Below are positions 51,899 through 61,060 of a stretch of 64,000 nt of DNA, piece after piece. A program made the position numbers and the translations under genes. Source of the stretch: Anaerolineae bacterium. GTDB lineage: Bacteria; Chloroflexota; Anaerolineae; Aggregatilineales; UBA2796. Where the stretch lies: the NCBI GenBank assembly GCA_019637615.1, contig JAHBVJ010000018.1, forward strand, positions 62,001-126,000, read 5' to 3'. Under the pieces are notes generated by a model that was not told where the DNA came from, made no database searches, and worked only from the letters and a program-made list of their open reading frames with translations. How positions within the stretch are numbered: the stretch's first letter is position 1; every line of letters begins with the position of its first letter.

Positions 51899-52888
51899 GT
51901 GAGAAAATATTTGATTCGGCGTTTCTTGTACATGCTGATTACGGTGTGGATCACAAGTGTGGTGGCGTTCGGGGTGATCCAACTCCCCCCCGGTGACTAT
52001 GTATCCAACATGGTTTCCGAGATGACACAGCAGGGCATGGACAAAATTACCCCAGAAGTGATCGCCCAACTACGTGAGCAATATGGCCTCGATCAGCCCA
52101 TCTACGTCCAATATTTCAAATGGATCGGCAACATCATTTTCAAGGGCGATTTCGGGTATTCGTTGGCATTGCGGCGGGATGCGCGCGAATTGATTATCGA
52201 ACGTTTGCCTATGACATTTGCCCTGACGGCGGGATCAGTACTTTTCATATGGCTGATCGCGCTGCCCGTCGGCGTGTTTTCGGCGGTGCGCAAATATACC
52301 GTTGGCGATTATTTCGTCACGTTTATCGGCTTCATCGGGTTGGCCGTGCCCAATTTCTTATTAGCGCTGATCTTGATGTATATCAGCTATAAATACGGCG
52401 GAAAAGCGCTGATTGGCCTGTTCTCCCCGGAATACGCCACCGCACCGTGGAGCATCGGGAAGGTGCTCGATCTGTTCAGTCATCTGTGGATACCCGTCGT
52501 CATCATCGGTCTATCCGGCACTGCTGGCCTGATCCGCATCACGCGGGCGAATGTGCTCGATGAGTTGAACCGCCCCTATGTCGATACTGCACGCGCCAAA
52601 GGGATGTCCGAAACCAGTCTGCTGTGGAAATATCCGGTACGATACGCGCTCAATCCATTTATCAGCACTATCGGTTTTGTATTGCCCGGTCTGGTGGCTG
52701 GTGAAGTAGTCGTATCCATCGTCCTTAATCTGCCAACCTCTGGCCCGGTTTTATTCAACGCACTGGTACAACAAGATATGTACGTCGCCGCAGGGTTCAT
52801 CTTGATGCTGAGTGTGTTGACCGTGGTTGGCGTGTTTATTTCAGACGTGCTGCTCGTCATCCTCGATCCCCGTATTCGCTTACAGTAA
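51899..52888 (+). CDS. Opp/Dpp-type ABC transporter permease (DppB-like)
   Basis: A 329-aa inner-membrane protein with about six membrane segments. It begins RKYLIRRFLYMLITVWITSV, the standard DppB start, followed by a large first loop (ITPEVIAQLREQYGLDQPIYVQY). The EAA-type loop is RANVLDELNRPYVDTARAKGMS. Translation begins at GTG 51899 with AAGGA upstream. It pairs with the DppC-like product, whose gene starts nine bases after its stop. Confidence 0.94.
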   Translation: MRKYLIRRFLYMLITVWITSVVAFGVIQLPPGDYVSNMVSEMTQQGMDKITPEVIAQLREQYGLDQPIYVQYFKWIGNIIFKGDFGYSLALRRDARELIIERLPMTFALTAGSVLFIWLIALPVGVFSAVRKYTVGDYFVTFIGFIGLAVPNFLLALILMYISYKYGGKALIGLFSPEYATAPWSIGKVLDLFSHLWIPVVIIGLSGTAGLIRITRANVLDELNRPYVDTARAKGMSETSLLWKYPVRYALNPFISTIGFVLPGLVAGEVVVSIVLNLPTSGPVLFNALVQQDMYVAAGFILMLSVLTVVGVFISDVLLVILDPRIRLQ

Positions 52889-52897
52889 GGACATACG

Positions 52898-54058
52898 ATG
52901 GAAACAGTTAGCCAACCGAAGGATATGAAAGAAGTCGTCGGCGCGCCGCTGCGTCCTGCTGTCGAAGCGCCGGTCAAAGATGAAATCGCGCTGGAAGTCG
53001 CATCGCAGTGGAAGCTGATGTGGTGGAAGTTCCGCAAGCATCGGCTGGCGGTGATCGGCGGGATCGTAGTGATCATCTATTATTTCGTCGCCATCTTCGC
53101 AGATTTCTTCGCGCCTGTGGGGCCGGGGACGTACATCGCTGAATATGCCTTCGCACCGCCACAGTCAATTAACTTTGTTCGTGACGGACGCTTCGATCCG
53201 TATGTGAATGGTTATACGTTCGAGCGCGATCCGGTGTCATTCAAAAAGGTGTGGACGCTGGACGAAACCAAAGTCATTCCTGTCGGCTTATTTGTGCATG
53301 GTGAGCCATACAGCGTCCTCGGTATTATCCCGACGGACATTCATCTGATTGGCCCGCGTGATGTCGGGGAAGCCTTCTACCCGATGGGCGCGGACAAAAG
53401 CGGACGTGACGTTTTCAGCCGCATGATCTTCAGCAGCCGCATATCACTTAGTATCAGCATCGTCTCCGTCGTCCTCAGCCTGACGCTTGGCATCACGCTA
53501 GGCGGCGTTTCCGGCTTGGCGGGCGGCGTGGTAGATAACCTCATCCAACGCTTGATCGAATTCACGCGCTCGGTGCCGCTGTTACCGATCATCATCGCCA
53601 TCGCCGCACTGGTGCCGATCGATTGGAGCATTACCCTCGTCTATTTCATCATCACGCTTTTGCTGGCGCTGGCAGGCTGGACAGACCTTGCGCGTGTGGT
53701 GCGCGGACGCTTCCTGTCTTTGCGCGAAGAAGATTTCGTGCTGGCAGCGCGTCTGGATGGGGCGAAACCGCGTCGGCTGATTTTCCGCCATATGATGCCA
53801 TCGATTTACAGTCATATCATTGCTTCGCTGACGCTCACTATCCCCGGTTTGATCATCGCAGAAACAGCGTTGAGCTATCTGGGCGTGGGCTTGCGTGCGC
53901 CCGCCGTCAGTTGGGGCGTGCAGCTTCAGGAAGCGCAAAAGATCAACGTCATCGCCACCTATCCGTGGGTAATGTATCCGGCGTTGGCGGTGATCGTGAT
54001 CGTGCTGGCGTTCAACTTCCTTGGCGATGGCTTACGTGACGCGGCAGACCCGTATTAG
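52898..54058 (+). CDS. Opp/Dpp-type ABC transporter permease (DppC-like)
   Basis: A 386-aa inner-membrane protein. The soluble N-terminus of about 45 residues is followed by the first membrane helix (LAVIGGIVVIIYYFVAIFADFF), an extended periplasmic loop (about residues 75-160) longer than in DppC of Escherichia coli, and then five helices. GADKSGRDVFSRMIFSSRISL and the EAA loop EEDFVLAARLDGAKPRRLIFRH are typical. It ends at 54058, 124 bases before the ATPase genes. Confidence 0.94.
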   Translation: METVSQPKDMKEVVGAPLRPAVEAPVKDEIALEVASQWKLMWWKFRKHRLAVIGGIVVIIYYFVAIFADFFAPVGPGTYIAEYAFAPPQSINFVRDGRFDPYVNGYTFERDPVSFKKVWTLDETKVIPVGLFVHGEPYSVLGIIPTDIHLIGPRDVGEAFYPMGADKSGRDVFSRMIFSSRISLSISIVSVVLSLTLGITLGGVSGLAGGVVDNLIQRLIEFTRSVPLLPIIIAIAALVPIDWSITLVYFIITLLLALAGWTDLARVVRGRFLSLREEDFVLAARLDGAKPRRLIFRHMMPSIYSHIIASLTLTIPGLIIAETALSYLGVGLRAPAVSWGVQLQEAQKINVIATYPWVMYPALAVIVIVLAFNFLGDGLRDAADPY

Positions 54059-54063
54059 AAGCA

Positions 54064-54095
54064 AGTGCTAAGTCCTTAGTGCTAGGTGCTTAGTA
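54064..54095. repeat. Short AGTGCTTAG-type repeat run
   Basis: AGTGCTAAGT, TTAGTGCTAGG and TGCTTAGTAC follow each other in both orientations. The first unit is identical to AGTGCTAAGT at 28455-28464, so it may be a small dispersed repeat. Confidence 0.4.
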
Positions 54096-54182
54096 CATAC
54101 AAAACATGGAATTGCGGCGTGAGGCAAAACGCAGACGCCAGAAATTACAACGAAAAATAGAAATAGATAGGAACAGCTGGTT

Positions 54183-55214
54183 ATGGTCGAACCACTGCTT
54201 GAAGTTAAAGATTTGCGCATCCATTTTTTCACGGATGAAGGGGTTGTCAAAGCGGTTGATGGCGTCGATTTGACGATTGAGCGCGGCAAAACGCTGTGTT
54301 TGGTGGGCGAAAGTGGCTGTGGCAAAAGCGTCACCAGCCGCGCCTTTTTGAAGATCATCCGCTCTCCCGGCAAGATTGTCAGCGGGCAGATGCTGTACCA
54401 CATGCAGGGGAACCAACCGAAGGTTGTGGACATCGCCAAGATGGACGCCAAAGGCAGCGAAATCCGCACCATTCGTGGCAAGGAAATCTCGATGATTTTC
54501 CAAGAGCCAATGTCGTCCCTCAGCGTGATGCACACCATCGGCAACCAGATCATCGAGACGATTCAGTTGCATGAGACGGTATCCAAGCAAGAAGCCCGCA
54601 ACCGTGCTATTGAACTGCTGCGACAAGTTGAAATCCCGCGACCGGAGCGTTTGATTGATGAGTATGCGTTCCGTCTCAGCGGTGGGATGCGGCAGCGCGC
54701 CATGATCGCGATGGCGTTGTCGTGTAACCCTACGCTGCTGATTGCCGATGAGCCAACAACGGCGCTGGACGTGACTACACAAGCGCAAATTCTATCGCTG
54801 ATCCGTTCGCTGCAAGCCAAGTACGGTATGGCCGTGCTGTTCATCACGCACGATCTGGGCGTAGTAGCGGAGATCGCGGACGATGTGGCGGTTATGTATC
54901 TGGGGCGCATCGTCGAGCAGAGCAACGTCGATACCCTGTTCCATGATCCGAAGCATCCGTATACACAGGCGCTGTTACGCTCGATCCCGCGCATTGCGGC
55001 ACAGCGGCAGGAATTGACTCCCATCGAGGGTATGGTTCCTAGCCCCTACCGGCGTCCAACCGGCTGCCCGTTCCATCCACGCTGCGCCAAGCGCATGTCC
55101 CATTGCAGTACCATCACACCTGCCGCAACGACTTTGAACGAAAATCATCTCGTGCGCTGTCTATTGTACGAAGCGTTACCAACGCCAGAAGCGGAGCTTG
55201 TCCAACATGGCTGA
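54183..55214 (+). CDS. Opp/Dpp-type ABC transporter ATP-binding protein (DppD-like)
   Basis: A 343-aa cytoplasmic ATPase. Walker A GESGCGKS, signature LSGGMRQR, and Walker B LLIADEPTTALDV are complete, followed by the H-loop FITHDLGV. The C-terminal oligopeptide/dipeptide transporter extension has PTGCPFHPRCAKRMSHC, with the cysteines that can hold an iron-sulfur cluster in related proteins. It overlaps the next ATPase gene by eight bases. The 54059-54182 gap before it contains a run of short AGTGCTTAG-type repeats. Confidence 0.95.
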   Translation: MVEPLLEVKDLRIHFFTDEGVVKAVDGVDLTIERGKTLCLVGESGCGKSVTSRAFLKIIRSPGKIVSGQMLYHMQGNQPKVVDIAKMDAKGSEIRTIRGKEISMIFQEPMSSLSVMHTIGNQIIETIQLHETVSKQEARNRAIELLRQVEIPRPERLIDEYAFRLSGGMRQRAMIAMALSCNPTLLIADEPTTALDVTTQAQILSLIRSLQAKYGMAVLFITHDLGVVAEIADDVAVMYLGRIVEQSNVDTLFHDPKHPYTQALLRSIPRIAAQRQELTPIEGMVPSPYRRPTGCPFHPRCAKRMSHCSTITPAATTLNENHLVRCLLYEALPTPEAELVQHG

Positions 55215-56301
55215 ACAACTGATACGTGAAACAAGCACGCCCACGGCACCTGCACACATCGAGTCAGATGATACGCTGTTGAAGGTGCAGGACTTGCGGA
55301 TGTATTTCCCGATCCGTAGAGGACTCTTTTCGCAAGTGACGGGCTTTGTTAAAGCCGTCGATGATGTGTCGTTCGACATTAAAATGGGCGAAACGTTGGG
55401 CTTGGTAGGCGAAAGCGGCTGCGGCAAATCCACCATCGGACGCTGCATCGTGCGGGCTTATCAGGCGACGGGCGGGCAGCTTTTATATCGGCAGCCCGAT
55501 AACACCGTGATCGACCTTGCCAGCTTGGAAGGCGATGCGCTGCGTGAACTGCGCAAGGACATTCGGCTAATCTTCCAAGACCCGTATTCGTCATTGAACC
55601 CCCGTATGACTGTCTTCGACAACGTTAGTGAGGCACTGCAAGTCAACAATACACTGTCACGCAGCCAGATACACGAGCGCGTGGCGTACCTGTTGCAGCG
55701 GGTGGGCTTGCGGCCTGAATACATGTCGCGCTATCCGCACGCGTTCAGTGGCGGCGAACGGCAGCGCATCGTGATCGCCCGCGCGTTGATCACCAATCCG
55801 CGCTTGATCGTGGCGGATGAGGCGGTTTCCGGTCTGGATGTGTCCGTACGCGCGCAAATCCTGAATTTGCTGGAGGAATTACAGGCCGAATTCAAGCTGA
55901 CCTATCTGTTCATCTCGCACGATCTGTCCGTGATCCGGCATATCTGCGACCGCGTGGCGGTGATGTACGTTGGTAAGCTGGTGGAGAGCGCCACCATCGA
56001 TGAGCTGTACCGCCGTCCGAAACACCCGTATACGGAAGCGCTGCTCTCGTCTGTCCCGATCAACGATCCGCGCTTGCGTGACCGCAATGTGCGCGACCGT
56101 CTGCGTGGCGATGTAGCTGATCCGTCGAACCCGCCGAGCGGCTGCTATTTTCATCCGCGCTGCACGTATGCCAAGGAGATTTGCTCGACCAAAGAGCCAG
56201 CCTTATTGCAAGTTAACACCAACGAAAAACAGGCGCACTATTCGGCCTGTCATTTCGCGAATGAACTGTCTCTTTCGGGCGTGATTCGCGACGAAAACTA
56301 A
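55207..56301 (+). CDS. Opp/Dpp-type ABC transporter ATP-binding protein (DppF-like)
   Basis: A 364-aa cytoplasmic ATPase and partner of the DppD-like subunit. Walker A GESGCGKST, signature FSGGERQR, Walker B LIVADEAVSGLDV and H-loop FISHDLSV are intact. The C-terminal extension ends with SGCYFHPRCTYAKEIC. ATG 55207 (GGAG at ten bases) is preferred over an in-frame TTG at 55198. It is the last gene of the operon. Confidence 0.95.
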   Translation: MAEQLIRETSTPTAPAHIESDDTLLKVQDLRMYFPIRRGLFSQVTGFVKAVDDVSFDIKMGETLGLVGESGCGKSTIGRCIVRAYQATGGQLLYRQPDNTVIDLASLEGDALRELRKDIRLIFQDPYSSLNPRMTVFDNVSEALQVNNTLSRSQIHERVAYLLQRVGLRPEYMSRYPHAFSGGERQRIVIARALITNPRLIVADEAVSGLDVSVRAQILNLLEELQAEFKLTYLFISHDLSVIRHICDRVAVMYVGKLVESATIDELYRRPKHPYTEALLSSVPINDPRLRDRNVRDRLRGDVADPSNPPSGCYFHPRCTYAKEICSTKEPALLQVNTNEKQAHYSACHFANELSLSGVIRDEN

Positions 56302-56345
56302 CGCTCAATGATGCTTAATGTGCCCCTTTCCGATCATTCTCGCGC

Positions 56346-56374
56346 TTGACGGAGGGGGGCTACTCCGCTACAAT
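56346..56374 (+). promoter_or_regulatory. Promoter of rplY
   Basis: TTGACG (56346-56351), 17 bases, then TACAAT (56369-56374). It lies about 130 bases before the rplY ATG. Confidence 0.7.
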
Positions 56375-56501
56375 TCCTACCACTTTGGGCGCAGTGCGCC
56401 TATTTGTTTGTCTGAAAGCTGATTTCGAAAGGAGAAGCCGCGCCTACTGTGTTGACCCCGCTGCGTAACGATGTGGTCGCCGTAGGTTGCGCTGAGTATA
56501 T

Positions 56502-57137
56502 ATGGCTCAACAGTATTCTATAGACGCACAGCCCCGCAGCGTCATCGGCAAGAAGGTTCGGTTCTTACGCCGGGAGGGGTTGGTTCCGGCAGTGATTTAC
56601 GGCGCAGGCGGCGAAGCGATTTCCGTTAGCGTGCCGCGTCGCCCACTGGAAATTGTACTTTCCAAAGCTGGTGGCACGCACTTGGTCAATGTCGCCGTTG
56701 ATGGTTCCACCCACCCCACGATCGTGCGCGAAGTGCAGCGTGACATCATTCGCCGCGATATTACGCACGTAGATTTCATGCGTGTGGATTTGAGCAAGAC
56801 TTTGCGCACGGAAGTGCCCATCGTCTTGACGGCGCTGCCCAAGCTCGACTCTGTGCTGCAACTGCAACAGAATATCACGTCCATCGAAGTCGAGTGCTTG
56901 CCCACCAATATTCCTGAACACATCGAAGTGGACGCCGCTGGTCTGGTGGCCTTGGGCGCACACATCACCGTGGGCGATCTCAAGCCGATTGAAGGCGTTG
57001 CGTTCCTCGCTGACCCCACTGAGGTCATCGTGCGTATCGCTTCCATCGCAGCCGCGACCGAAGAGGAAACGGGCGAGGCCACTATTGCCGAGCCAGAAGT
57101 CATGGAAAAAGGCAAGAAGGAAGAAGAAGACTTCTAA
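56502..57137 (+). CDS. rplY: 50S ribosomal protein L25 (CTC form)
   Basis: A 211-aa ribosomal protein that binds 5S rRNA. The N-terminal L25 domain (QYSIDAQPRSVIGKKVRFLRREGLVPAVIYG) and the C-terminal CTC/TL5 beta domain (VPIVLTALPKLDSVLQLQQNITSIEVECLPTNIPEHIEVD) are both present, followed by an acidic tail (EEETGEATIAEPEVMEKGKK). The length is normal for the two-domain form. It has its own promoter and terminator and is probably monocistronic. Confidence 0.96.
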   Translation: MAQQYSIDAQPRSVIGKKVRFLRREGLVPAVIYGAGGEAISVSVPRRPLEIVLSKAGGTHLVNVAVDGSTHPTIVREVQRDIIRRDITHVDFMRVDLSKTLRTEVPIVLTALPKLDSVLQLQQNITSIEVECLPTNIPEHIEVDAAGLVALGAHITVGDLKPIEGVAFLADPTEVIVRIASIAAATEEETGEATIAEPEVMEKGKKEEEDF

Positions 57138-57174
57138 ACCAACATCAGCTTGGTTGGTCGTCGGACGCTTTTGG

Positions 57175-57206
57175 AAAGACGGGGTCGCTGTTGATCTCGT
57201 CTTTTT
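57175..57206 (+). terminator. Intrinsic terminator after rplY
   Basis: AAAGACGGGGTC pairs with GATCTCGTCTTT (12 bp with two G-U pairs, 6-base loop), and a T run follows. Confidence 0.75.
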
Positions 57207-57215
57207 GTTTGCTGT

Positions 57216-58175
57216 TCACCCGTGCGGAGGCTGCTCCAAGATTGCCCGGGCGGCGTCCCAGACTGCCTGTTGCAGTTCGGGCGGCTCGATGACTTCCGCT
57301 TGTGTCCCTAACCCGAATACCAGCATTTTTGCCAGTTCCATTGTCTCGAATTGCAGCCGCACCGTCAACCAACCGTCATTCTCATCGGTTTTGATGACTT
57401 CGTAGCGTCCCGGCGTCAGCCAAGCAACAAAGTTCAGGCGATCCGGATGAAGGCGGAGAGTAAAGGCAAAGCCATCCGCATTGGCGAGGAAGGCTTGCAC
57501 ATGGGCTTGCCAGTAGCCCGCCAGATCGAAGTTGGGATCACGCTCGAAATGCTCGTCCAGCAGCGTGATGGCATGGAAACGGGAGGCGCGATAGGTGCGC
57601 AGTTTGCCATGATGCTTGGCGACGACATACCATGAACTCGACTTGGCTACCAGACTGTACGGTTCCAGCACGCGCTCTACGATTTCGCCGTCATGATGTT
57701 CGTACACCGCTCGAATCCGCCGATCTTCGTAGACGGCTTGTTGCAAGGCCGACCAGAAAGGACGTGGATCCGTGTCATGCCACCACCACAGTGGATCGAT
57801 GTAAATGCGCTGGCGGATGTGGTCGATGGCGGGACGATGCGGGATCGGGAGGGCGGCTTCCAACTTGAGCCGTGCATGTTCTGCCGCCTCGCCTAGCCCA
57901 ACTTCGCGCAATAACTGATTATCGCTAGTGACGAACAGCGCACGGATTTCCGCTTCTTTCAACCCCGTCAGTGTGACGCGGTAATGCTCATCCAGCGCGA
58001 TCCCGCCACCGTGCCCGCCTTCCGCGTAGATTGGGATGCCCGCTGACGACAGCGCATCGATATCGCGCAGAATCGTGCGCGGCGAGACTTCCACGGCGTC
58101 CGCTAAGGCGTGCGCGGTCATTTTCTTGTGGTTTTGCAACAGTAACACGATGGTCAAGAGTCGATCTGCCCGCAT
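57216..58175 (-). CDS. WYL-domain transcriptional regulator
   Basis: A 319-aa regulator of the HTH_11/WYL (formerly DeoR/YafY) class. RADRLLTIVLLLQNHKKMTA and LADAVEVSPRTILRDIDALS form the winged helix (residues 1-60). The central domain has YEHHDGEIVERVLEPYSLVAKSS, WYVVAKH and RTYRASRFHAITLLDE, the WYL signature. The C-terminal WCX extension follows (FETMELAKMLVFGLGTQAEV). The ATG at 58175 is chosen because this family starts MRADRLL; a longer frame reaches 58214. It is divergent from the alpha/beta hydrolase gene at 58279, which is a likely target. Confidence 0.94.
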   Translation of the reverse strand: MRADRLLTIVLLLQNHKKMTAHALADAVEVSPRTILRDIDALSSAGIPIYAEGGHGGGIALDEHYRVTLTGLKEAEIRALFVTSDNQLLREVGLGEAAEHARLKLEAALPIPHRPAIDHIRQRIYIDPLWWWHDTDPRPFWSALQQAVYEDRRIRAVYEHHDGEIVERVLEPYSLVAKSSSWYVVAKHHGKLRTYRASRFHAITLLDEHFERDPNFDLAGYWQAHVQAFLANADGFAFTLRLHPDRLNFVAWLTPGRYEVIKTDENDGWLTVRLQFETMELAKMLVFGLGTQAEVIEPPELQQAVWDAARAILEQPPHG

Positions 58176-58278
58176 GGTTTTTCCCGGTTGAGTCTGATTG
58201 ATATTGCATGACATAAGGTGTCATCCAAGCCAGTGTACCATGAGCAAGTCAATGAGCGGTTCAACAGGAGTAACACGG

Positions 58279-59109
58279 ATGACGCAAACGATGACAGGCA
58301 CCATCGAGAGCAACGGCGGCACGCTGTACTACGAGATTGCGGGCGAAGGGCCGACGCTTGTTTTGGGGCACGCGGGATTTGTGGACAGTCGGATGTGGGA
58401 CGCGCAGTGGGAAGCGTTCGCGCAACACTACCGCGTGATTCGCTACGATATGCGCGGTTTCGGCAAGTCTGATCCAGCCACGCAGCCCGTGGATCGGCGC
58501 GATGACCTGCTCAACGTACTAGACGCGCTCAAGGTGGAGCGTGCTGTGCTGATCGGTTGCTCGATGAGCGGCACACTGGCGTTAGATTTCGCCTTGGGGC
58601 ATCCTGATCGCGTTTCGGCGCTGGTGCTTGTATCCGCCACGCCGAGCGGTTTCGAGATGCAGGGCGAACCACCGCCCGCGATGATGGAGATGTTCGCAGC
58701 GTTTCAGCAGGGCGATCTGAAGCGTGCGTCAGAACTGCAAATTCAATTGTGGGTGGATGGCGGCTTCCGCAAACCGAGTGAGGTCGATCCAGAAGTGCGC
58801 CGTGCCGCCGCCGAGATGAACCTGATCGCGGTCAAGAACCGGACGTTTGCTATCGCGGATTCGCAGCCCATCAATCCGCTCGATCCGCCCGCTGTGGAAC
58901 GGCTAACTATGGTAGCGGTGCCCACGCTGATCATCGTCGGTGCGCTGGATCATCCCGAAATCTTACGCGCCGCCGAAGTGATGAAACAGGCCATCGCGCA
59001 TTCGCAGCGCATCGATCTGCCGCAATCTGCGCATGTGCCCAATATGGAAAAGCCCGCCGCGTTCAATCAGGCTGTGCTGGCCTTTCTCGACGGGACGCAG
59101 TTGTCATAA
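58279..59109 (+). CDS. Alpha/beta-hydrolase fold protein
   Basis: A 276-aa cytoplasmic serine hydrolase, close in form to 3-oxoadipate enol-lactonases and haloperoxidase-like enzymes. GCSMSG contains the nucleophile Ser95, GALDHPE the acid (Asp224), and QSAHVPN the His (His252). The sequence VLGHAGFVDSRMW gives the HG oxyanion motif. ATG 58279 has GGAG at eight bases; upstream in-frame starts (58198, 58240) are less supported. It is divergent from the WYL regulator and may be its target. Confidence 0.9.
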   Translation: MTQTMTGTIESNGGTLYYEIAGEGPTLVLGHAGFVDSRMWDAQWEAFAQHYRVIRYDMRGFGKSDPATQPVDRRDDLLNVLDALKVERAVLIGCSMSGTLALDFALGHPDRVSALVLVSATPSGFEMQGEPPPAMMEMFAAFQQGDLKRASELQIQLWVDGGFRKPSEVDPEVRRAAAEMNLIAVKNRTFAIADSQPINPLDPPAVERLTMVAVPTLIIVGALDHPEILRAAEVMKQAIAHSQRIDLPQSAHVPNMEKPAAFNQAVLAFLDGTQLS

Positions 59110-59155
59110 TCATCGGTTGACGGGGAGATCGACTAATCTCCTGGTCAACCTTTTC

Positions 59156-59974
59156 TCAAGATTCGCGATTGAACAATGGCAGCGCGATCCCGACCAGAAT
59201 CACCGCGAACACCGCCAAAAATCCCACATCGAACCAGAACGAGAATGTACCCGCGCCAACGGTAATATGGCGGAGTGCATCTACGCCGTAGCTCAAAGGG
59301 TTGATGGCGATCAACGGTTTGAGCCACGCGGGGACATTACTGGTCGGGTAGATCGCGCCGCTGAGGAAATACATCGGCATCACCACGAAGTTCGAGATGG
59401 TGCCGAAACCCTCGAAGGATGACATATTGCTGGCGATGACCACCCCTAGCGCCGTCAGCGCGAAGGCGACGAGGAACATCATCGCGATCAGTTCGAGGAT
59501 AGTCAGCGGACTCAGCCACAGCCCGATCAGCGGTGCGAACATCAGCGTGATGATGCCCTGCAAGGTGGCCTGTGACGCCCCACCGACCGACTTGCCGAGA
59601 ATAATCGACAGCCGCGAGACGGGCGCAGCCAGCACTTCTTTCAGGAAGCCGAATTCGCGATCCCAGATAATGCTGGTGGCGGATTGCAGTGCCGAGAAGA
59701 TCAACGTTAGGCCGATCACACCGGGGAAAATGTACTGCTGATAATTCGCCGCGCCGTTGAGCGTGCTAGTATCGACGGATGCACGCAGACTGCTACCGAG
59801 GATCAGCAGCCACAGGATCGGGCGCGCGATCCCGCCCCATAAACGGCTCCGCTCGCGCCAGAATTTCTTCATGTCGCGCAGCCAGATGCCGTAGATCACT
59901 TCGAGATCGATGGCCTTATACCCGACTGACCGCACCTGCGCGGGAATTGTCGTTGGAAGTACTTGCTCTGCCAT
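59156..59974 (-). CDS. ABC-2 type efflux permease (DrrB-like)
   Basis: A 272-aa inner-membrane protein with about six membrane segments and the ABC-2 membrane signature NPLSYGVDALRHIT near the end. The first soluble stretch (YGIWLRDMKKFWRERSRLWGGIARP) is typical of the DrrB/NodJ group. It is the last gene of a MarR-ATPase-permease operon on the minus strand. With the DrrA-like ATPase it probably exports a lipid or a drug-like compound. Confidence 0.94.
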   Translation of the reverse strand: MAEQVLPTTIPAQVRSVGYKAIDLEVIYGIWLRDMKKFWRERSRLWGGIARPILWLLILGSSLRASVDTSTLNGAANYQQYIFPGVIGLTLIFSALQSATSIIWDREFGFLKEVLAAPVSRLSIILGKSVGGASQATLQGIITLMFAPLIGLWLSPLTILELIAMMFLVAFALTALGVVIASNMSSFEGFGTISNFVVMPMYFLSGAIYPTSNVPAWLKPLIAINPLSYGVDALRHITVGAGTFSFWFDVGFLAVFAVILVGIALPLFNRES

Positions 59975-60025
59975 GTTGCCCTCTCTTGCCCCTATTTATT
60001 GCCTAGTTGCCGCACTTTTTTAATC

Positions 60026-61060
60026 CTACAGCCGTCCCAACCGACGCGCGGTAAGCTTACGTTCGTCTTTGCCACCTTCTTCATCGCGGATTGTGCGTCC
60101 GGTCAGCTTGAGGAAGACATCTTCCAGCGTGGGACGCCGCACTGATAACGTCTCCACGATGATCGGCTCGGCGGCTTGCGAGAGTCCTACGAGCAACTGC
60201 GGGACGAAACGATCTGATCCCGCCACCTGAAACAGCACCTTGCCATCTTCAAAAGCGGCATCGATCTGATGCCGTTCTGCTAACGTCGCGATCAATTTTT
60301 CCGGCGTTTTGGTCGTTAATTCCACACGATCTTCGCCTACTAGTTTTTTCAATTCGGTAGGTGTATCCAGCGCCACGATCACGCCCTTATCGATCACGGC
60401 GATGCGGTCGCAGTTTTCGGCTTCGTCCATGTAATGGGTGGTCATGAAGATGGCGGTGTGGTGGCGTTCGCGCAGTTGGCGGACGTACTGCCAGATGTAG
60501 TTGCGCGTTTGCGGATCAAGCCCGACGGTGGGTTCATCGAGGATCAGCAGGCGCGGGTTGTGCAGCAGCCCACGCGCGATCTCCAGCCGCCGCCGCATCC
60601 CGCCGGAATAGGCTTTAACGATGCGGTCTTTGACATCAGTCAAGTCCATCAGCTTGAGCACATTCTCGATACGCTGTTCGCGTTCTTGCTGAGGAATGTG
60701 ATACATCATGCAGTGGAAACGCAGATTTTCCAGCGCGGTCAGGCCGCTGTCCAGCGAGTTATCTTGAAACACAATGCCAATCGCTGACCGCACCTGATCC
60801 GGATGTTCCGTCACGTCTACGCCCGCGATGCGGATATGTCCGGCGCTTGGTCGCAGCAGCGTACACATGATCTTGATGGTGGTGGATTTGCCCGCGCCGT
60901 TTGGCCCTAAAAAGCCGAAAATCTCGCCTTCGTTCACCTGAAAACTGATGTCATTGACAGCGGTGAAACTACCGAATTTGCGGGTGAGGTGCTCTACCGA
61001 CACCAGCGTCGGCAGGTGGTTGGTATGTGGTTCAACCTTGACATCTTCAATCGTTAGCAT
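60026..61060 (-). CDS. ABC efflux ATP-binding protein (DrrA-like)
   Basis: A 344-aa cytoplasmic ATPase. Walker A GPNGAGKST, signature YSGGMRRRLE and Walker B LLILDEPTVGLDP are complete, followed by TTHYMDEAENCDRIAVIDKG. The C-terminal domain of about 100 residues (VELTTKTPEKLIATLAE) is the DrrA-type extension that helps dimerise. It overlaps the MarR gene by 14 bases and precedes the permease by 51 bases, so the three genes form one operon. Confidence 0.95.
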   Translation of the reverse strand: MLTIEDVKVEPHTNHLPTLVSVEHLTRKFGSFTAVNDISFQVNEGEIFGFLGPNGAGKSTTIKIMCTLLRPSAGHIRIAGVDVTEHPDQVRSAIGIVFQDNSLDSGLTALENLRFHCMMYHIPQQEREQRIENVLKLMDLTDVKDRIVKAYSGGMRRRLEIARGLLHNPRLLILDEPTVGLDPQTRNYIWQYVRQLRERHHTAIFMTTHYMDEAENCDRIAVIDKGVIVALDTPTELKKLVGEDRVELTTKTPEKLIATLAERHQIDAAFEDGKVLFQVAGSDRFVPQLLVGLSQAAEPIIVETLSVRRPTLEDVFLKLTGRTIRDEEGGKDERKLTARRLGRL

